From Aliiglaciecola sp. CAU 1673 (GTDB lineage Bacteria; Pseudomonadota; Gammaproteobacteria; Enterobacterales; Alteromonadaceae): DNA of 64,000 nucleotides. A program made the position numbers and the translations under genes. How positions within the stretch are numbered: the first letter of the stretch is position 1; each line of letters starts with the position of its first letter. Location: contig NZ_JARHUG010000001.1 in NCBI RefSeq assembly GCF_029223185.1, positions 124,001 through 188,000 on the forward strand, in the 5' to 3' direction. The notes beneath the pieces are model-generated. The model worked only from the letters and a program-made list of their open reading frames with translations, was not told the DNA's origin and ran no database searches. Shown here one piece after another: positions 1 through 9,723 of the stretch.

Positions 1-33
1 GCCAGGCTCAACTGGCTTAGGAGATGAAGCTGC

Positions 34-2481
34 ATGGCTTTCTACGGAGCATGTCGTTATCCTCAAAACCACCTTCCCCATGCCGTGTTTTCTTTTATTG
101 ATTTGACTGGCCGCTCTTCGAATATGCTTTGGGCTGGATTAGAATCACCTAAAGACCTATTCAGCGCCTTCAATTTGATCATTTTTCGTTTCAGACAGTT
201 TGCGTTTTCTCCCGACGATGGCATATTGAAGGGACCTGAGGGGCAAGTCAGGTTGCGCCCGAAAACCGCTGAATTGCTGACAATTCTATTGCAAAGTCAG
301 GGGCAAATTGTCACCAAGCAGCTGCTCTTTGAACAACTTTGGCCCCATACCCATGTTACCGAGCATACCTTGTCACAGAGCATTAGAGATCTGCGGGTGG
401 TGCTTGGCGACAATCCCAAAGCCCCTCTGTTTATTCAAACCTTGCCCAAGCGAGGGTTTCGGTGGTTGGTCGAGGTCGACGCCAGTGACATCGAAAGAAA
501 CAGCCCAGTACAGACGCTAACCGCTTCGCGCCACCCTGTCAGTCTTTGGTTTAGAGCAGCACTGCTTTGCCTGCTGTTATTCGGTCTATGGGCTGTCATT
601 GTTTTTCGCCCAGCGCAAGACAAGCCAGTTAGTCAGGCCGATCAACTTAGATTGGCCATATTGCCGACCATCAATGCCACCGGAGACCAGCAGCTGGATT
701 GGGTGCGCTTAGGATTCAGTCGTTGGTTGGCACAGGAGGTGGCTCGCTCTGAATCGGTCCAGGTAATGGATTCATACCATCTGCCAAACAAAGCGCTGCG
801 AAATACAGACTTGCATCCCATCTCCACAAGCAATGTTGGCGATATGCTGCAGGTGCTTGAGGCTGATGCGCTAGTGCAAATGCGATTGGAAGGGGCTGAA
901 CAAGGATATCGCCTATATTACTTTTGGTCTGCAAACCGGCACGATCAGCTCTCCGGGGAGGGGGTCATTCACTTTCCAGAACTGCCTGCAGATTTGGCCA
1001 AGTTCGCTGTGCATATCCTGCGAAACGTCCTGCAAGACCCCAGCATATTGCTTACTTCAGCCCCCCCTAAAGACGCTGAAGCAACACAGGATTTGGCCAA
1101 AGGTGTCTTCGCTTACAACAGTGAAAGCCTGAACCTGGCCAAAGGCTATTTTGAGGCGGCGTTGATCCGTCAACCACAGTTTTCTCAGGCAACTCTTATG
1201 ATAGCCAAGACCTTATTCAGAATGGGGCAGTGGCACGATAGTCTGACGTATCTTAATTCGTTGTCGGCGCTACCCGCTGATGATGAGGACTATTTATCCG
1301 GGCAGATCCTGCGGGCCCGTATGGAAATTCGCCAAGGAAAATTTCAGGCTGCAGAGCATCGCCTTGGCAGCGTGAAGGCGGCAGCAGAGCTGTCCGGTAA
1401 TAATATGCTGCTTTCTGAATGCCTGTGGGCGTTGGGAGAACTGCGCGGTAGACAAGGGCGTTGGCAAGAGGAGCAGCGTCTTTTGCAACAAGTGAAGACT
1501 CTTAATGCTGAAGGGCAGAACGCCGGGTTGCTCTACCAAGGGTTGCTTAACTACGCCAAGCTGGACAGTCCCGGCATTTCCGGCCCTGACATTATCAGTG
1601 ATCTGCAAAGCGCCATGGTCTATTTCCGCCGCTGGCAGCAGAAAGCCGGGGAAGTCGCTACCCTGCACGCCTTGGGCAGTAAAGGCGAATTGCCGATAAA
1701 GGAGCGAATTGATTATCACCACGCCGCGCTTGGCGGTTATCGGCAGATGGGTGACTTGCTGGGCGAAGCTGACACCTTAAGGTCACTTGCCTGGCTGTAT
1801 TTGCAGATGTTTGAACCGCAACAGGCACAACAGCATGCTTCGGCCGCACTGGCGCTTCATAACCAAATGGGCGCCATGTCAGATGTTGCGCAGGATCGTT
1901 TTTACCTTGGCTTTGCCTATCTGGATACCGGCTCCAGACGTGGAGACGTTTACGATGGGGCAATGCTGTCATTGGCCCAGCAGCAGTTGCAGCTTGCTGT
2001 GGACGCATTTATGCAAGGCGGCATGCCTGAGCGCATCCCCCTAAGTTATCTCCTGCTTTCCACCATTGCCGCTGAGCAAGAGGACTATGAGCGCGCATCA
2101 GAATGGTTAGTGCAGATGCAACTGCAAGCTCTGGAGGATCAGCAGTCAACCGCTGCTTGGTTAAGTGCCGTTGGCAAGGCATTTATCTTCTTACGCCAGA
2201 GTCAGTGGCAACAGTGTATTACGCAACTGGCAAAGGCCGAGACATTGATGCCTGATTCTCCATTGGTGTTGCATTATCTGACCCGCTGCCAACTGCAAGA
2301 GGGTAACTTTGATGGCGCATTGCAGAGCATCGAAAAACTAAAGCGCATATTGAATGATAAATGGCAGGATGATCTTCAATCCCGGCTAATGCAGATCCGC
2401 TTGGCTCATCAAAACCAAACCATTCCCCCCTTGTCACAAGAACCTAGCCCCTACCTTCTGATGATTCGATACATTTTCTAA
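34..2481 (+). CDS. Membrane-anchored winged-helix regulator with TPR sensor region (CadC/ToxR topology)
   Basis: An 815-residue protein. Residues about 53-148 match the OmpR/CadC-type winged helix: a start rich in beta strand, a long recognition-helix stretch around TEHTLSQSIRDLR, and the wing motif LPKRGFRWL. A single transmembrane helix follows at about 172-191 and the remaining 620 residues are helical and TPR-like. The expected topology is a cytoplasmic DNA-binding head and a periplasmic repeat domain, so it would be a one-component membrane sensor. The ATG at 34 has AGGAG ten bases upstream. The first 50 residues look unlike the family, so a later start cannot be excluded. It lies 111 bp upstream of, and on the same strand as, an ABC ATPase and an ABC/M1-peptidase fusion, which makes these its most likely targets or partners (inference). 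Confidence 0.8.
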   Translation: MAFYGACRYPQNHLPHAVFSFIDLTGRSSNMLWAGLESPKDLFSAFNLIIFRFRQFAFSPDDGILKGPEGQVRLRPKTAELLTILLQSQGQIVTKQLLFEQLWPHTHVTEHTLSQSIRDLRVVLGDNPKAPLFIQTLPKRGFRWLVEVDASDIERNSPVQTLTASRHPVSLWFRAALLCLLLFGLWAVIVFRPAQDKPVSQADQLRLAILPTINATGDQQLDWVRLGFSRWLAQEVARSESVQVMDSYHLPNKALRNTDLHPISTSNVGDMLQVLEADALVQMRLEGAEQGYRLYYFWSANRHDQLSGEGVIHFPELPADLAKFAVHILRNVLQDPSILLTSAPPKDAEATQDLAKGVFAYNSESLNLAKGYFEAALIRQPQFSQATLMIAKTLFRMGQWHDSLTYLNSLSALPADDEDYLSGQILRARMEIRQGKFQAAEHRLGSVKAAAELSGNNMLLSECLWALGELRGRQGRWQEEQRLLQQVKTLNAEGQNAGLLYQGLLNYAKLDSPGISGPDIISDLQSAMVYFRRWQQKAGEVATLHALGSKGELPIKERIDYHHAALGGYRQMGDLLGEADTLRSLAWLYLQMFEPQQAQQHASAALALHNQMGAMSDVAQDRFYLGFAYLDTGSRRGDVYDGAMLSLAQQQLQLAVDAFMQGGMPERIPLSYLLLSTIAAEQEDYERASEWLVQMQLQALEDQQSTAAWLSAVGKAFIFLRQSQWQQCITQLAKAETLMPDSPLVLHYLTRCQLQEGNFDGALQSIEKLKRILNDKWQDDLQSRLMQIRLAHQNQTIPPLSQEPSPYLLMIRYIF

Positions 2482-2592
2482 ATCATTGAAAATAAAGAAT
2501 TTGATTTTTCTTTGAAGTTTATTTCAACGGCAATTCAAGATTTATTCAGGCACTTCATTACCTTGGCACTCTGATTCAATAGGGAGATAGCC

Positions 2593-3495
2593 ATGCTTCA
2601 GCTTCATGAAGTCAGTAAGACCTACAGCGGTGGTGTTTTGGCCCTAAATCACGTCAGTTTACAGATTGAGCAAGGATTGTTCGGCTTGCTCGGCCCCAAT
2701 GGGGCCGGCAAATCATCGCTTATGCGCACCCTTGCCACGTTGCAGCAACCTGACAGTGGTAGTATTTCCATGCGGGTAGGATCTGGCGAAACCTTGCAAT
2801 GGCAGGGCAACGACCAACAAGTGCGGCATTTACTGGGCTATTTACCCCAGCAATTTGGTGTGTATCGGGGCATTTCCGCCCTGCGGCTGTTGGATCATCT
2901 GGCACTGCTTAAAGGAATTGTGGACAGTAAAATCCGCAAAATGGAAGTGGAAGCGCTGCTGGATATGGTCAACCTGTGGGAGCGGCGGCATGACCAGGTT
3001 GCCGAGTTCTCCGGGGGAATGAAGCAGCGTTTTGGTATTGCCCAGGCATTGTTGGCACAGCCGGAATTGATTGTGGTAGACGAACCTACCGCCGGTTTGG
3101 ATCCACTGGAGCGAAACCGGTTTCATAACCTGCTCGCGGAGTTGGGACAGCAGGCCATTGTTATCCTGTCTACCCACATCGTGGAAGATGTGGCCGACCT
3201 TTGTGATCAGATTGCCATCCTCGCCAACGGCAAAGTCATGGCCCAAGGCGATATCGATACCCTGACTGACCCCAACGCGACCACCATCTGGCAACTGATC
3301 CTAAGCCGTGAAGAGGTTGCACTTTTTGAAGAGCACCCCCGCCTGATCTCCAAGCAGCTCAAACGAGGACAGTTTGAACTGCGATTTTACGGCCAGCATT
3401 CACCTGCCCCTCAGGCCAAGCAAGTGCCTCCTGCTCTGGAGGACATCTATTTTACCGTCTTGGCCCAACACCAGCTGTTGCAGCCCTCTTCATAA
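2593..3495 (+). CDS. ABC transporter ATP-binding protein (ABC-2 type partner)
   Basis: A 300-residue ABC ATPase that would energise the adjacent membrane protein. Walker A GPNGAGKSS is at residues 34-42, the signature motif SGGMKQR starts at 140, Walker B ends in D163-E164 (VVDEPTAGLDP), and the switch histidine lies in STHIVED. The C-terminal 80 residues form the usual accessory region of CcmA/NatA-like ATPases. It is preceded by GGGAGATAGCC before the ATG, a good ribosome-binding site. Only six bases separate it from the next gene, so the two form a transcription unit. The substrate is unknown. Order and architecture match ABC-2 exporter or membrane-remodelling systems rather than importers, and no binding protein lies beside it. 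Confidence 0.9.
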   Translation: MLQLHEVSKTYSGGVLALNHVSLQIEQGLFGLLGPNGAGKSSLMRTLATLQQPDSGSISMRVGSGETLQWQGNDQQVRHLLGYLPQQFGVYRGISALRLLDHLALLKGIVDSKIRKMEVEALLDMVNLWERRHDQVAEFSGGMKQRFGIAQALLAQPELIVVDEPTAGLDPLERNRFHNLLAELGQQAIVILSTHIVEDVADLCDQIAILANGKVMAQGDIDTLTDPNATTIWQLILSREEVALFEEHPRLISKQLKRGQFELRFYGQHSPAPQAKQVPPALEDIYFTVLAQHQLLQPSS

Positions 3496-3501
3496 GGAAT
3501 A

Positions 3502-6500
3502 ATGATGCTCACTTCTCTTATTCGCTTTGAACTGCATTGGCAATTAAGACAGGCTTCGCTGTGGGCGGGATTCGTCGTTCTCGGGGGCTTGGTCTTTCTT
3601 GCCAGTGTGGGCAATATCGATTTTGGCGCCGGCGATCAGGTCAATATCAATTCACCCTATGCCATTGCCGTCAATGTGCTGATGTTTGCCGCTCTTGCCG
3701 GCTTTTTCATCCCCATGCTCGCCGCCAATGCGGCGCTGAAAGACCATAGCGTGAGAATGGATGAACTGGTGTTTACCAAGGCGGTGTCACGTCGCCAGCT
3801 CTTTACCGCGCGTTATCTGGGGGCGCTGCTGGCGGCAAACATCATGTTTTGTGGCGTATTGCTGGGTCTGCTGCTTGCCGAGTTCGGGCCTTTTGCTGAG
3901 CCAGGCAGGCTGGGTGACTTTCACCCTGAGTATTATGTTAAGGCATGGTTGTTCCTCGCCCTGCCATCCCTGTTATTCGCTACCAGCTTGTATTTCTTGG
4001 TGGCAAGGCTGACAAGCAGTCTTTCCGCCACCTATTTTGTGGTGCTGCTGGTGACGGCTATGTTTCCTATCTGGCAATCGGTGTACAGCGCCGACACTAA
4101 GGATCTGGTAGCGCCGTTGGATACCATAGGTATTTTCGCCTTTCTGGATATGACCAGATATTGGAGCCTCGAACAGCGCAACCTTGAGTTGTTTGAAATG
4201 ACAGGCCCCTTGGCTTTAAACCGGGGGCTTTGGCTACTGGTCGGCGCGGTACTGATGGCCAGCTCCTTCATTTGTTTCAAGCCCAGAATGCCAAACATCC
4301 AGCGGCCCAAAAAGTCTGTGCGTTTTCAGCGTTTTGATGGCGCCAGGCCGCCATTACAGCAGCTAAAACGACCGATCATGGGCTGGCTGTTTCATTTTTA
4401 CTGCTTTGAACTGCGCAGCAGCGCGAGCAGCTTGGTTTATATTGGTCTGATAGTGGTTTTTTGTCTCAATCTGTTGCTGGGCACCAATGCCCATCTGCTT
4501 GGCGTGGATGGAGTGGCCCACCGGCCGACAACGCAATTCATGCTGGCCAGAATCAACGAATCTTTCGTTTTCTCTGCCTATCTGATCATTATCTATTTTG
4601 GTGCCGCTTTGGTCCATCGCAGCAAAGACAGCGGCTTCGACGCATTATTGGATGTTCAGCCACTAGTCAATGCTGTCAGGCTATTGGGGCATTATGCCGT
4701 TTTGGTAAGTATGCTTTTGATAGCCTTACTGGTGTCCATTGTAGTTGCACTTTGTGTGCAACTGCTGCACGGCGAGGGCCCTGTTGATCTGCTGGCATTT
4801 GGCTATGGGGTGTTGGTAAACCGGGGAGTCAATCTCTACCTGCTAGCAGGATTATCAGTTCTGGTGGCGACATTGCTGCCCAATAAATATCTGGCCATGG
4901 TGATAACCACAGGCCTTATTTTATTACAACAGTATGCCGGTGAGCTGGGGGTGGAGCATCATTTGCTGGACTTTTCTATTCCAACTGCCGTTTATACCGG
5001 GCTCAATGGATTTCATCCCTACCTGCAGGCACAAGGATGGTTTGCCGTTTTTTGGTTCTTAGCATTGGCGGTGCTGTTCAGGGTTTTTCTGCCCTTTTAT
5101 CCCAGAGGCAATGAGCCGCAATGGCGCTTTGCCAAGCGAAAATTCTTTGCTGGGGTCAACCCGGTTTCGATAAGTTGCTTTGTGCTGATGCTGGCCACGG
5201 GGACCTACATCTATTTCAATACCAATATATTAAATCAGTACTCGCATACTGATGCTTTGTTAGCCAACAGGGCCCAGGCAGAGAGACTCTTTGCAAGCAG
5301 TCAGCATAGCGTTGGCTTGCAAGTAACCGATGCCGATATTGCCATTGACTTGTACCCGTCAAGCCAAGAAGCAAAAGCGCGCGGCGTTCTGCACATTAGC
5401 AACGTATCAGCTGAATCCGTTAACTCTCTTTTGGTAAGGGTTAACCCAGCACTGAAGCTGCAGGCGTTAACCATTGATGGCAAAGTACCGTCCAGCGCAA
5501 CGCCAACGCTTGGCTACTATTTGTTTGAGTTTGATAATGCCATTGACGCCAATCATCAGGTGGCATTGCATTTCACCACCCAGTGGTTGCGGGACGGCTT
5601 TAAAAACCATGGGGAGTCAACGAGGTTAGTGAACAACGGCACATTTTTAACCCCGTTTGACCTGCTACCCAGTCTTGGCTTTTTTAACGCAGAGCGCATC
5701 CATGACAAGCATCTTCGTCAGCGCCATGGTCTTGGGCCACTTCCGCCGCTGCCAGATTTGGATGATAAAGCTGCACAGGCCAGCACCTACCTGGGTAATC
5801 TGGGAAGGCTGAATTATCATGCCGTTATTTCTACTGAGCCCAATCAGCGTGTAGTCAGTTCAGGTGAGCTCATCAACACATGGGAAGCCAATGGCAGAGC
5901 CCATTTTGAATTTCTTTCATCGCATCCTATCGGCATGATGTTCCCGGTGTTGTCCGGTGACTATCAGAAAGCCAGCCGCATTTGGCAGGGCGTTGAGCTG
6001 GCAGTGTATTTTCACGAGGATCATGGCACCAATGTGGATGCAATGCTGAACGCCATGACAGCTTCAATGCAATATTACACGGAACAGTGGGGAAGCTATC
6101 CCCATGCTTCACTTTCTGTGGTGGAAGTGCCCGGCTATCAGGCCAATGCCATGTCCCTGCCGGGTGTGATCACCATGGCCGAGAATCATGGCTTTGATGA
6201 AGCAATACCCAGCAAGCAGAAGAGCAGCAGAATGTTCTTTACTCTGGCACATGAGATAGCGCATCAGTGGTGGGCAAATCAGGTGATAGCAGCCAACACC
6301 CAGGGGGCCAGACTGCTCACCGAAACCCTTGCCCAATATGGGGCAATGAGAGTGGTACAGCGGACTTTTGGTGAAGATGCGGTGGTTGACCTCAGAGGTT
6401 ATGAGCTCGACCAGTATTTTTCATCCCGGGGTCATGTGGAGTCTGAGCACCCCCTGTTCCGGTCTCAGCAGGATCATGTTGCTTACCATAAGGGCGCGAT

Positions 6501-6999
6501 AGTACTGGAACGCATAGTCAGTTTGCTGGGGGAAGAAAAACTGAACATGGCGCTGGCTGAATTTTTTGTGCAACACCGGCATAAAATCAGCGATTACCCT
6601 ACTTCCAAGGCGTTGCTGGCACAGATTTATAGCATTACTCCACCACAACATAAGCAAGAGATTCATGCATTGCTTGAGCAACGACAATGGTTTGATTTTT
6701 CAATAGATTCGGCAGAGATGGTTGAATCCAAAGCCGGGTTTACCCTGCATATTGACCTTGTTAATCAAGGCTGGATGAGCAATGCCTCCGAACAGCACAT
6801 CAAGCTTAACCAAGAAGCCTTAACCAACTTGAGTGTGCGCGATGAGCAGGGTACTGAAATCTATGTCCAGGCGCTGAAGCTAGCGCCCGGAGAGTCAACA
6901 ATTGAGGTGACTGTGTCGCAGAAACCGGCATATCTGCTGATAGATCCGGGCATTTTGTGGCTGGACATCAACAGACAAAATAATCAATGGCGCTTGTGA
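3502..6999 (+). CDS. ABC-2 permease fused to M1 family (gluzincin) aminopeptidase domain
   Basis: A 1165-residue fusion. Residues 1 to about 560 contain two blocks of hydrophobic helices resembling ABC-2 permease halves, with a polar linker near 270-300. After a last helix near 560-575 the chain becomes soluble and ends in an M1 metallopeptidase domain. The zinc motif HEIAH occupies residues 917-921, with the third ligand E941 in LLTETLAQY, and a candidate transition-state tyrosine Y995. The usual GxMEN exopeptidase loop appears as a divergent MAENHGF. The peptidase should lie on the periplasmic side. Proteins annotated as ABC permease/M1 aminopeptidase fusions are known in gammaproteobacteria and Bacteroidetes, but their substrates are not established. 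The ATP-binding subunit is the gene just upstream. Confidence 0.85.
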   Translation: MMLTSLIRFELHWQLRQASLWAGFVVLGGLVFLASVGNIDFGAGDQVNINSPYAIAVNVLMFAALAGFFIPMLAANAALKDHSVRMDELVFTKAVSRRQLFTARYLGALLAANIMFCGVLLGLLLAEFGPFAEPGRLGDFHPEYYVKAWLFLALPSLLFATSLYFLVARLTSSLSATYFVVLLVTAMFPIWQSVYSADTKDLVAPLDTIGIFAFLDMTRYWSLEQRNLELFEMTGPLALNRGLWLLVGAVLMASSFICFKPRMPNIQRPKKSVRFQRFDGARPPLQQLKRPIMGWLFHFYCFELRSSASSLVYIGLIVVFCLNLLLGTNAHLLGVDGVAHRPTTQFMLARINESFVFSAYLIIIYFGAALVHRSKDSGFDALLDVQPLVNAVRLLGHYAVLVSMLLIALLVSIVVALCVQLLHGEGPVDLLAFGYGVLVNRGVNLYLLAGLSVLVATLLPNKYLAMVITTGLILLQQYAGELGVEHHLLDFSIPTAVYTGLNGFHPYLQAQGWFAVFWFLALAVLFRVFLPFYPRGNEPQWRFAKRKFFAGVNPVSISCFVLMLATGTYIYFNTNILNQYSHTDALLANRAQAERLFASSQHSVGLQVTDADIAIDLYPSSQEAKARGVLHISNVSAESVNSLLVRVNPALKLQALTIDGKVPSSATPTLGYYLFEFDNAIDANHQVALHFTTQWLRDGFKNHGESTRLVNNGTFLTPFDLLPSLGFFNAERIHDKHLRQRHGLGPLPPLPDLDDKAAQASTYLGNLGRLNYHAVISTEPNQRVVSSGELINTWEANGRAHFEFLSSHPIGMMFPVLSGDYQKASRIWQGVELAVYFHEDHGTNVDAMLNAMTASMQYYTEQWGSYPHASLSVVEVPGYQANAMSLPGVITMAENHGFDEAIPSKQKSSRMFFTLAHEIAHQWWANQVIAANTQGARLLTETLAQYGAMRVVQRTFGEDAVVDLRGYELDQYFSSRGHVESEHPLFRSQQDHVAYHKGAIVLERIVSLLGEEKLNMALAEFFVQHRHKISDYPTSKALLAQIYSITPPQHKQEIHALLEQRQWFDFSIDSAEMVESKAGFTLHIDLVNQGWMSNASEQHIKLNQEALTNLSVRDEQGTEIYVQALKLAPGESTIEVTVSQKPAYLLIDPGILWLDINRQNNQWRL

Positions 7000-7159
7000 A
7001 TCAAGTGCCATATTTTAAGGTTTTTCCCTCCCCAAAGGGCTGGCGGGGGTAACCCCAATGCGGGGGATATTGGTCAGCCACGGGGAAATGATTGTCCCTG
7101 TGGCCGACCACACTGCCAAGCCAAAGACCAACAATGTGATCTGCAGCTTAAGGCGTCGC
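7000..7159. other. Convergent spacer with imperfect hairpin and an open minus frame
   Basis: This short spacer lies between the converging ABC/M1 gene and the protease. It contains an imperfect inverted repeat at about 7073-7112 (GGTCAGCCACGGGGA against TCCCTGTGGCCGACC), which may end transcription on either strand although no strong T-run follows. On the minus strand one frame stays open from about 7180 to 7010 and would encode roughly 50 residues with one hydrophobic segment (KLQITLLVFGLAVWSATG), but no ATG with a ribosome-binding site is visible. Confidence 0.35.
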
Positions 7160-7885
7160 CTAGCCCCGTGCAGACAGGATATTTAGCAAGTAATCCAGTC
7201 TTGCCGGGGCAAAGTCCATGCCCTCACCGTCTTCTGCAGGCAGGACATTGGAAACGATGCCCACGACTTTGCCTTGTTTATCTAACACCGGCGATCCACT
7301 TAGTCCCCTGAGTTTGCTCATATCCACACCGTCAAAGTGAATGCGTAGATTATGCTCAGAATAGCCTTTAAAAGTGCCGGTGTAGCGGTCATTCTGGCAA
7401 TCTTCGGCAGAAAGATAGGTACAGCCGATGGCCGTCAGTTCTTCGCCAATTTCCACCGGTGTCTCACGCAGCGTCAATGGTCGCAAGGCTTCGGCCGGTC
7501 CGTTAATGGAAAACAGCAAATAGTCTTTTTCCAGCGTCTTCATATCCAGCACTTCATTGGCATCGGCATTAAGCAATTGCCCAAATTTCACGCTTTTTGT
7601 TGGCATGGATCTGGGTGATAGCACCCAACTCTCAATATGGGGGGCAATATCGGTACTTTTCGGTGCCGGCAACTTTACTTCAAACAGGCTGTGTTTGACG
7701 GTAACGCCGTAGAGCATGTCCTTGTAACTTAGCAAAAACCCATTGCCCACAAATTCTTGCACCTGGCCCGATGTTGTATGGGTCAGGGTATTAATGCCCG
7801 ATACAAATTCAGTGGTCTGGTCGGCCCATACTGATCCTATGTTCAGTAGCGCGGACAGCAGAGAAAGATGTACAAGGTTTTTCAT
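7160..7885 (-). CDS. Secreted trypsin-like serine protease
   Basis: A 241-residue protein with a Sec signal peptide (hydrophobic run to about residue 22, ending SVWA). It carries a chymotrypsin/trypsin-like triad: H65 in VTVKHSLFE, D121 in EKDYLLF and S196 in GLSGSPV, followed by the typical strand GKVVGIVSN. The start was placed at the ATG at 7885 because AAGGAAATTAACG precedes it; an in-frame start further upstream would add residues before the signal peptide. There is no PDZ domain, so it is not DegP-like, and the length matches a single protease domain. It probably works in the periplasm or outside the cell. The substrate is unknown. It converges on the ABC/M1 fusion gene. Confidence 0.8.
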   Translation of the reverse strand: MKNLVHLSLLSALLNIGSVWADQTTEFVSGINTLTHTTSGQVQEFVGNGFLLSYKDMLYGVTVKHSLFEVKLPAPKSTDIAPHIESWVLSPRSMPTKSVKFGQLLNADANEVLDMKTLEKDYLLFSINGPAEALRPLTLRETPVEIGEELTAIGCTYLSAEDCQNDRYTGTFKGYSEHNLRIHFDGVDMSKLRGLSGSPVLDKQGKVVGIVSNVLPAEDGEGMDFAPARLDYLLNILSARG

Positions 7886-8093
7886 CGTTAATTTCCTTAA
7901 AAAGTGCCGACCCACCACCTTACTAACAGCAGGCCGGCGAAAAGTTGCAGAGATGTCTGCATAGCGTTAGTGGTGATGGTTGGGAGCATCAGCAAAAAGG
8001 GTGGTCGGGTTGTTAAACTCGGTGCAAATTTACAGTTGGTACACTGCATTGGGACATGTAGAGGTTGTCTTAGGTGTCGCCTGGGGAATGGTG

Positions 8094-9275
8094 CTAAACG
8101 CCGATAAGCTTGCGCGAATGCCGCCCAAGGAGTTTTTGCAGAATTTTGGCCAGCAGTATACTGCCCAATATGCCCGCTAGCAGGTTCGCGCTACCCAATA
8201 CTAAGGTCCAGGCGCCTTCCCGGTGACTACTGTACCAGTCTGCTGAAGCCATAATCACAAAGCCGATAAAGGTCACATGCAAAAAGTAGATGGCGAAGGA
8301 GTAGGTGCCAAGGGTCATCAGCCATTGTGGCAAGCGTGCTTCAACGCGGCAAAACAGCGCCAGGACCAGCAGGGCGGCCAATGCCTTTTGCCCATAGAAC
8401 AGCGTCTGATACACAGAAAACAGGCCGCCAGTTGGGTACTCCCATTGGTACAGCAGAAATAAGGTAACGGATATCGCCAAGCAAATAAGCAGCATCGACA
8501 GCCAATATCTTGTTACATAGCGCTGCACCTTTAGGTAGTGCAGACCAATGCCCATTCCCAAGGCATAAGCACCGGCAAAAAAGACAAAGGTCTGTAACTG
8601 GATAAAATCCGGGAAAGGGCTTCTGGAAATGACCAGTGGCGACAAGCTAAACAACCAAAACGCCCAACGGACGCGTTTGTGCAGCCATACCAGCAAAGGG
8701 GTTAGGGCAAACAGCACCATCAGTACCGGAATATACCAAAGGTGGATGGAAGCCTGACCCAGCAGTAAATTGCTGCCAAGGACAGGCAGAAAGGCAATGT
8801 CCTTTCCTTGCCCTTGCGCATATTCCAGCGCATAGGGCCAATAAATGCCGGTCAATATCAGGGATATCACCAAGTAGGGAAGCAGGACATTCACTACCTT
8901 GCTGATGAAAAAACTATGCCAAGGCTTGCCCGATAGTATTTGACTGAACAGCAACCCGGAGATCAGGGTAAAAAACAAGGTGGCGTCGTGGAACAGGGTT
9001 TCGGTCAGGTGAAACAAGGTGGTAATGCCGCCAGGCTTAAGACCACCGGTCCAGAAAATCATAAAAGACCAGGCATGGGCGCCGATGATGCACAATATGG
9101 CAAAGCCGCGAAAGGCATGCAGATGAGGGATAAAGCCAGTTGCTGGCGCCACGGTTGCAATCCTTGGGAAATAAAACGCTATATCATCAGCCTTGGCAGA
9201 CAGAGGCAAGGCGCTGCAAACGTATGCACCTAAACTTTTCCTGTTTAAATCCCTGTTGATGCGTCGCTCATCCAC
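8094..9275 (-). CDS. Acyltransferase family 3 integral membrane protein
   Basis: A 393-residue polytopic membrane protein with about ten hydrophobic helices. The N-terminal motif HLHAFRGFAILCIIGAHAW matches the conserved first helix of acyltransferase family 3 (OafA/NodX/ExoZ-like), where arginine and histidine residues are needed for transfer of acyl groups to sugars or lipids at the inner membrane. There is no SGNH extension. The annotated start is a GTG at 9275 with a weak ribosome-binding site, and the first 45 residues are unlike the family, so the real start may lie nearer the first helix. No glycan-synthesis genes are adjacent, so the acceptor cannot be inferred from context. Confidence 0.75.
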   Translation of the reverse strand: MDERRINRDLNRKSLGAYVCSALPLSAKADDIAFYFPRIATVAPATGFIPHLHAFRGFAILCIIGAHAWSFMIFWTGGLKPGGITTLFHLTETLFHDATLFFTLISGLLFSQILSGKPWHSFFISKVVNVLLPYLVISLILTGIYWPYALEYAQGQGKDIAFLPVLGSNLLLGQASIHLWYIPVLMVLFALTPLLVWLHKRVRWAFWLFSLSPLVISRSPFPDFIQLQTFVFFAGAYALGMGIGLHYLKVQRYVTRYWLSMLLICLAISVTLFLLYQWEYPTGGLFSVYQTLFYGQKALAALLVLALFCRVEARLPQWLMTLGTYSFAIYFLHVTFIGFVIMASADWYSSHREGAWTLVLGSANLLAGILGSILLAKILQKLLGRHSRKLIGV

Positions 9276-9414
9276 CTGTTAGGTATAGGAATAAAGGCCT
9301 GAGTTATGCGGGTCTTATCCATATTCTTGCCGGACTAGGATTTGTCAAACTGGCCGGCTACTTTTGTTGCTTGTGAGGTATATGCCAGCAAAGCAAATCT
9401 GAATGATAATAGGC

Positions 9415-9723
9415 CTATCGCTCTGCGGGCGGGGTGGTCTTTAGCTTGCTGACCAAAGACTGTACCTTGGCGCTGTTACAATCCAGGATTCTGCGCTTCG
9501 TTGACGGTCCCTGGAATGTCAGGCTAATACCTGGCCTGTGGGCGAACTTGGGCCTAATGGGCCTGGGCACAAAGCCGCCGCCGCAGTTGGGGCAGACATT
9601 GTACAGTAGCTTGTCCACACAGTCAGTGCAGAAAGTACATTCGTAACTACATATTCTTGCATCTTCTGCCTCGGGTGGCAGATCCTTGTCACAGCATTCG
9701 CAATTAGGCCGCAATTCAAGCAT
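9415..9723 (-). CDS. DUF1272 cysteine-rich small protein
   Basis: A 102-residue protein matching the DUF1272 pattern: LRPNCECCDKDLPPEA at the start, then Cys pairs in ICSYECTFCTDC and NVCPNCGGG, arranged like a small zinc-ribbon or treble-clef fold. The basic C-terminal tail beyond residue 60 is longer than the core domain. The ATG at 9723 has GGAG six bases upstream and overlaps the end of the ABM-like gene by eight bases, so it is translationally linked to it. An ATG 15 bases further upstream lacks a ribosome-binding site. The function of DUF1272 is unknown. It is the last gene of a four-gene operon opposite a MocR-type regulator. Confidence 0.75.
   Translation of the reverse strand: MLELRPNCECCDKDLPPEAEDARICSYECTFCTDCVDKLLYNVCPNCGGGFVPRPIRPKFAHRPGISLTFQGPSTKRRILDCNSAKVQSLVSKLKTTPPAER

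Noticed and set aside
1294-1722. A 142-codon minus-strand frame within the winged-helix/TPR gene
   Set aside because: Antisense to a coherent protein, no signal or domain pattern, no ribosome-binding site.
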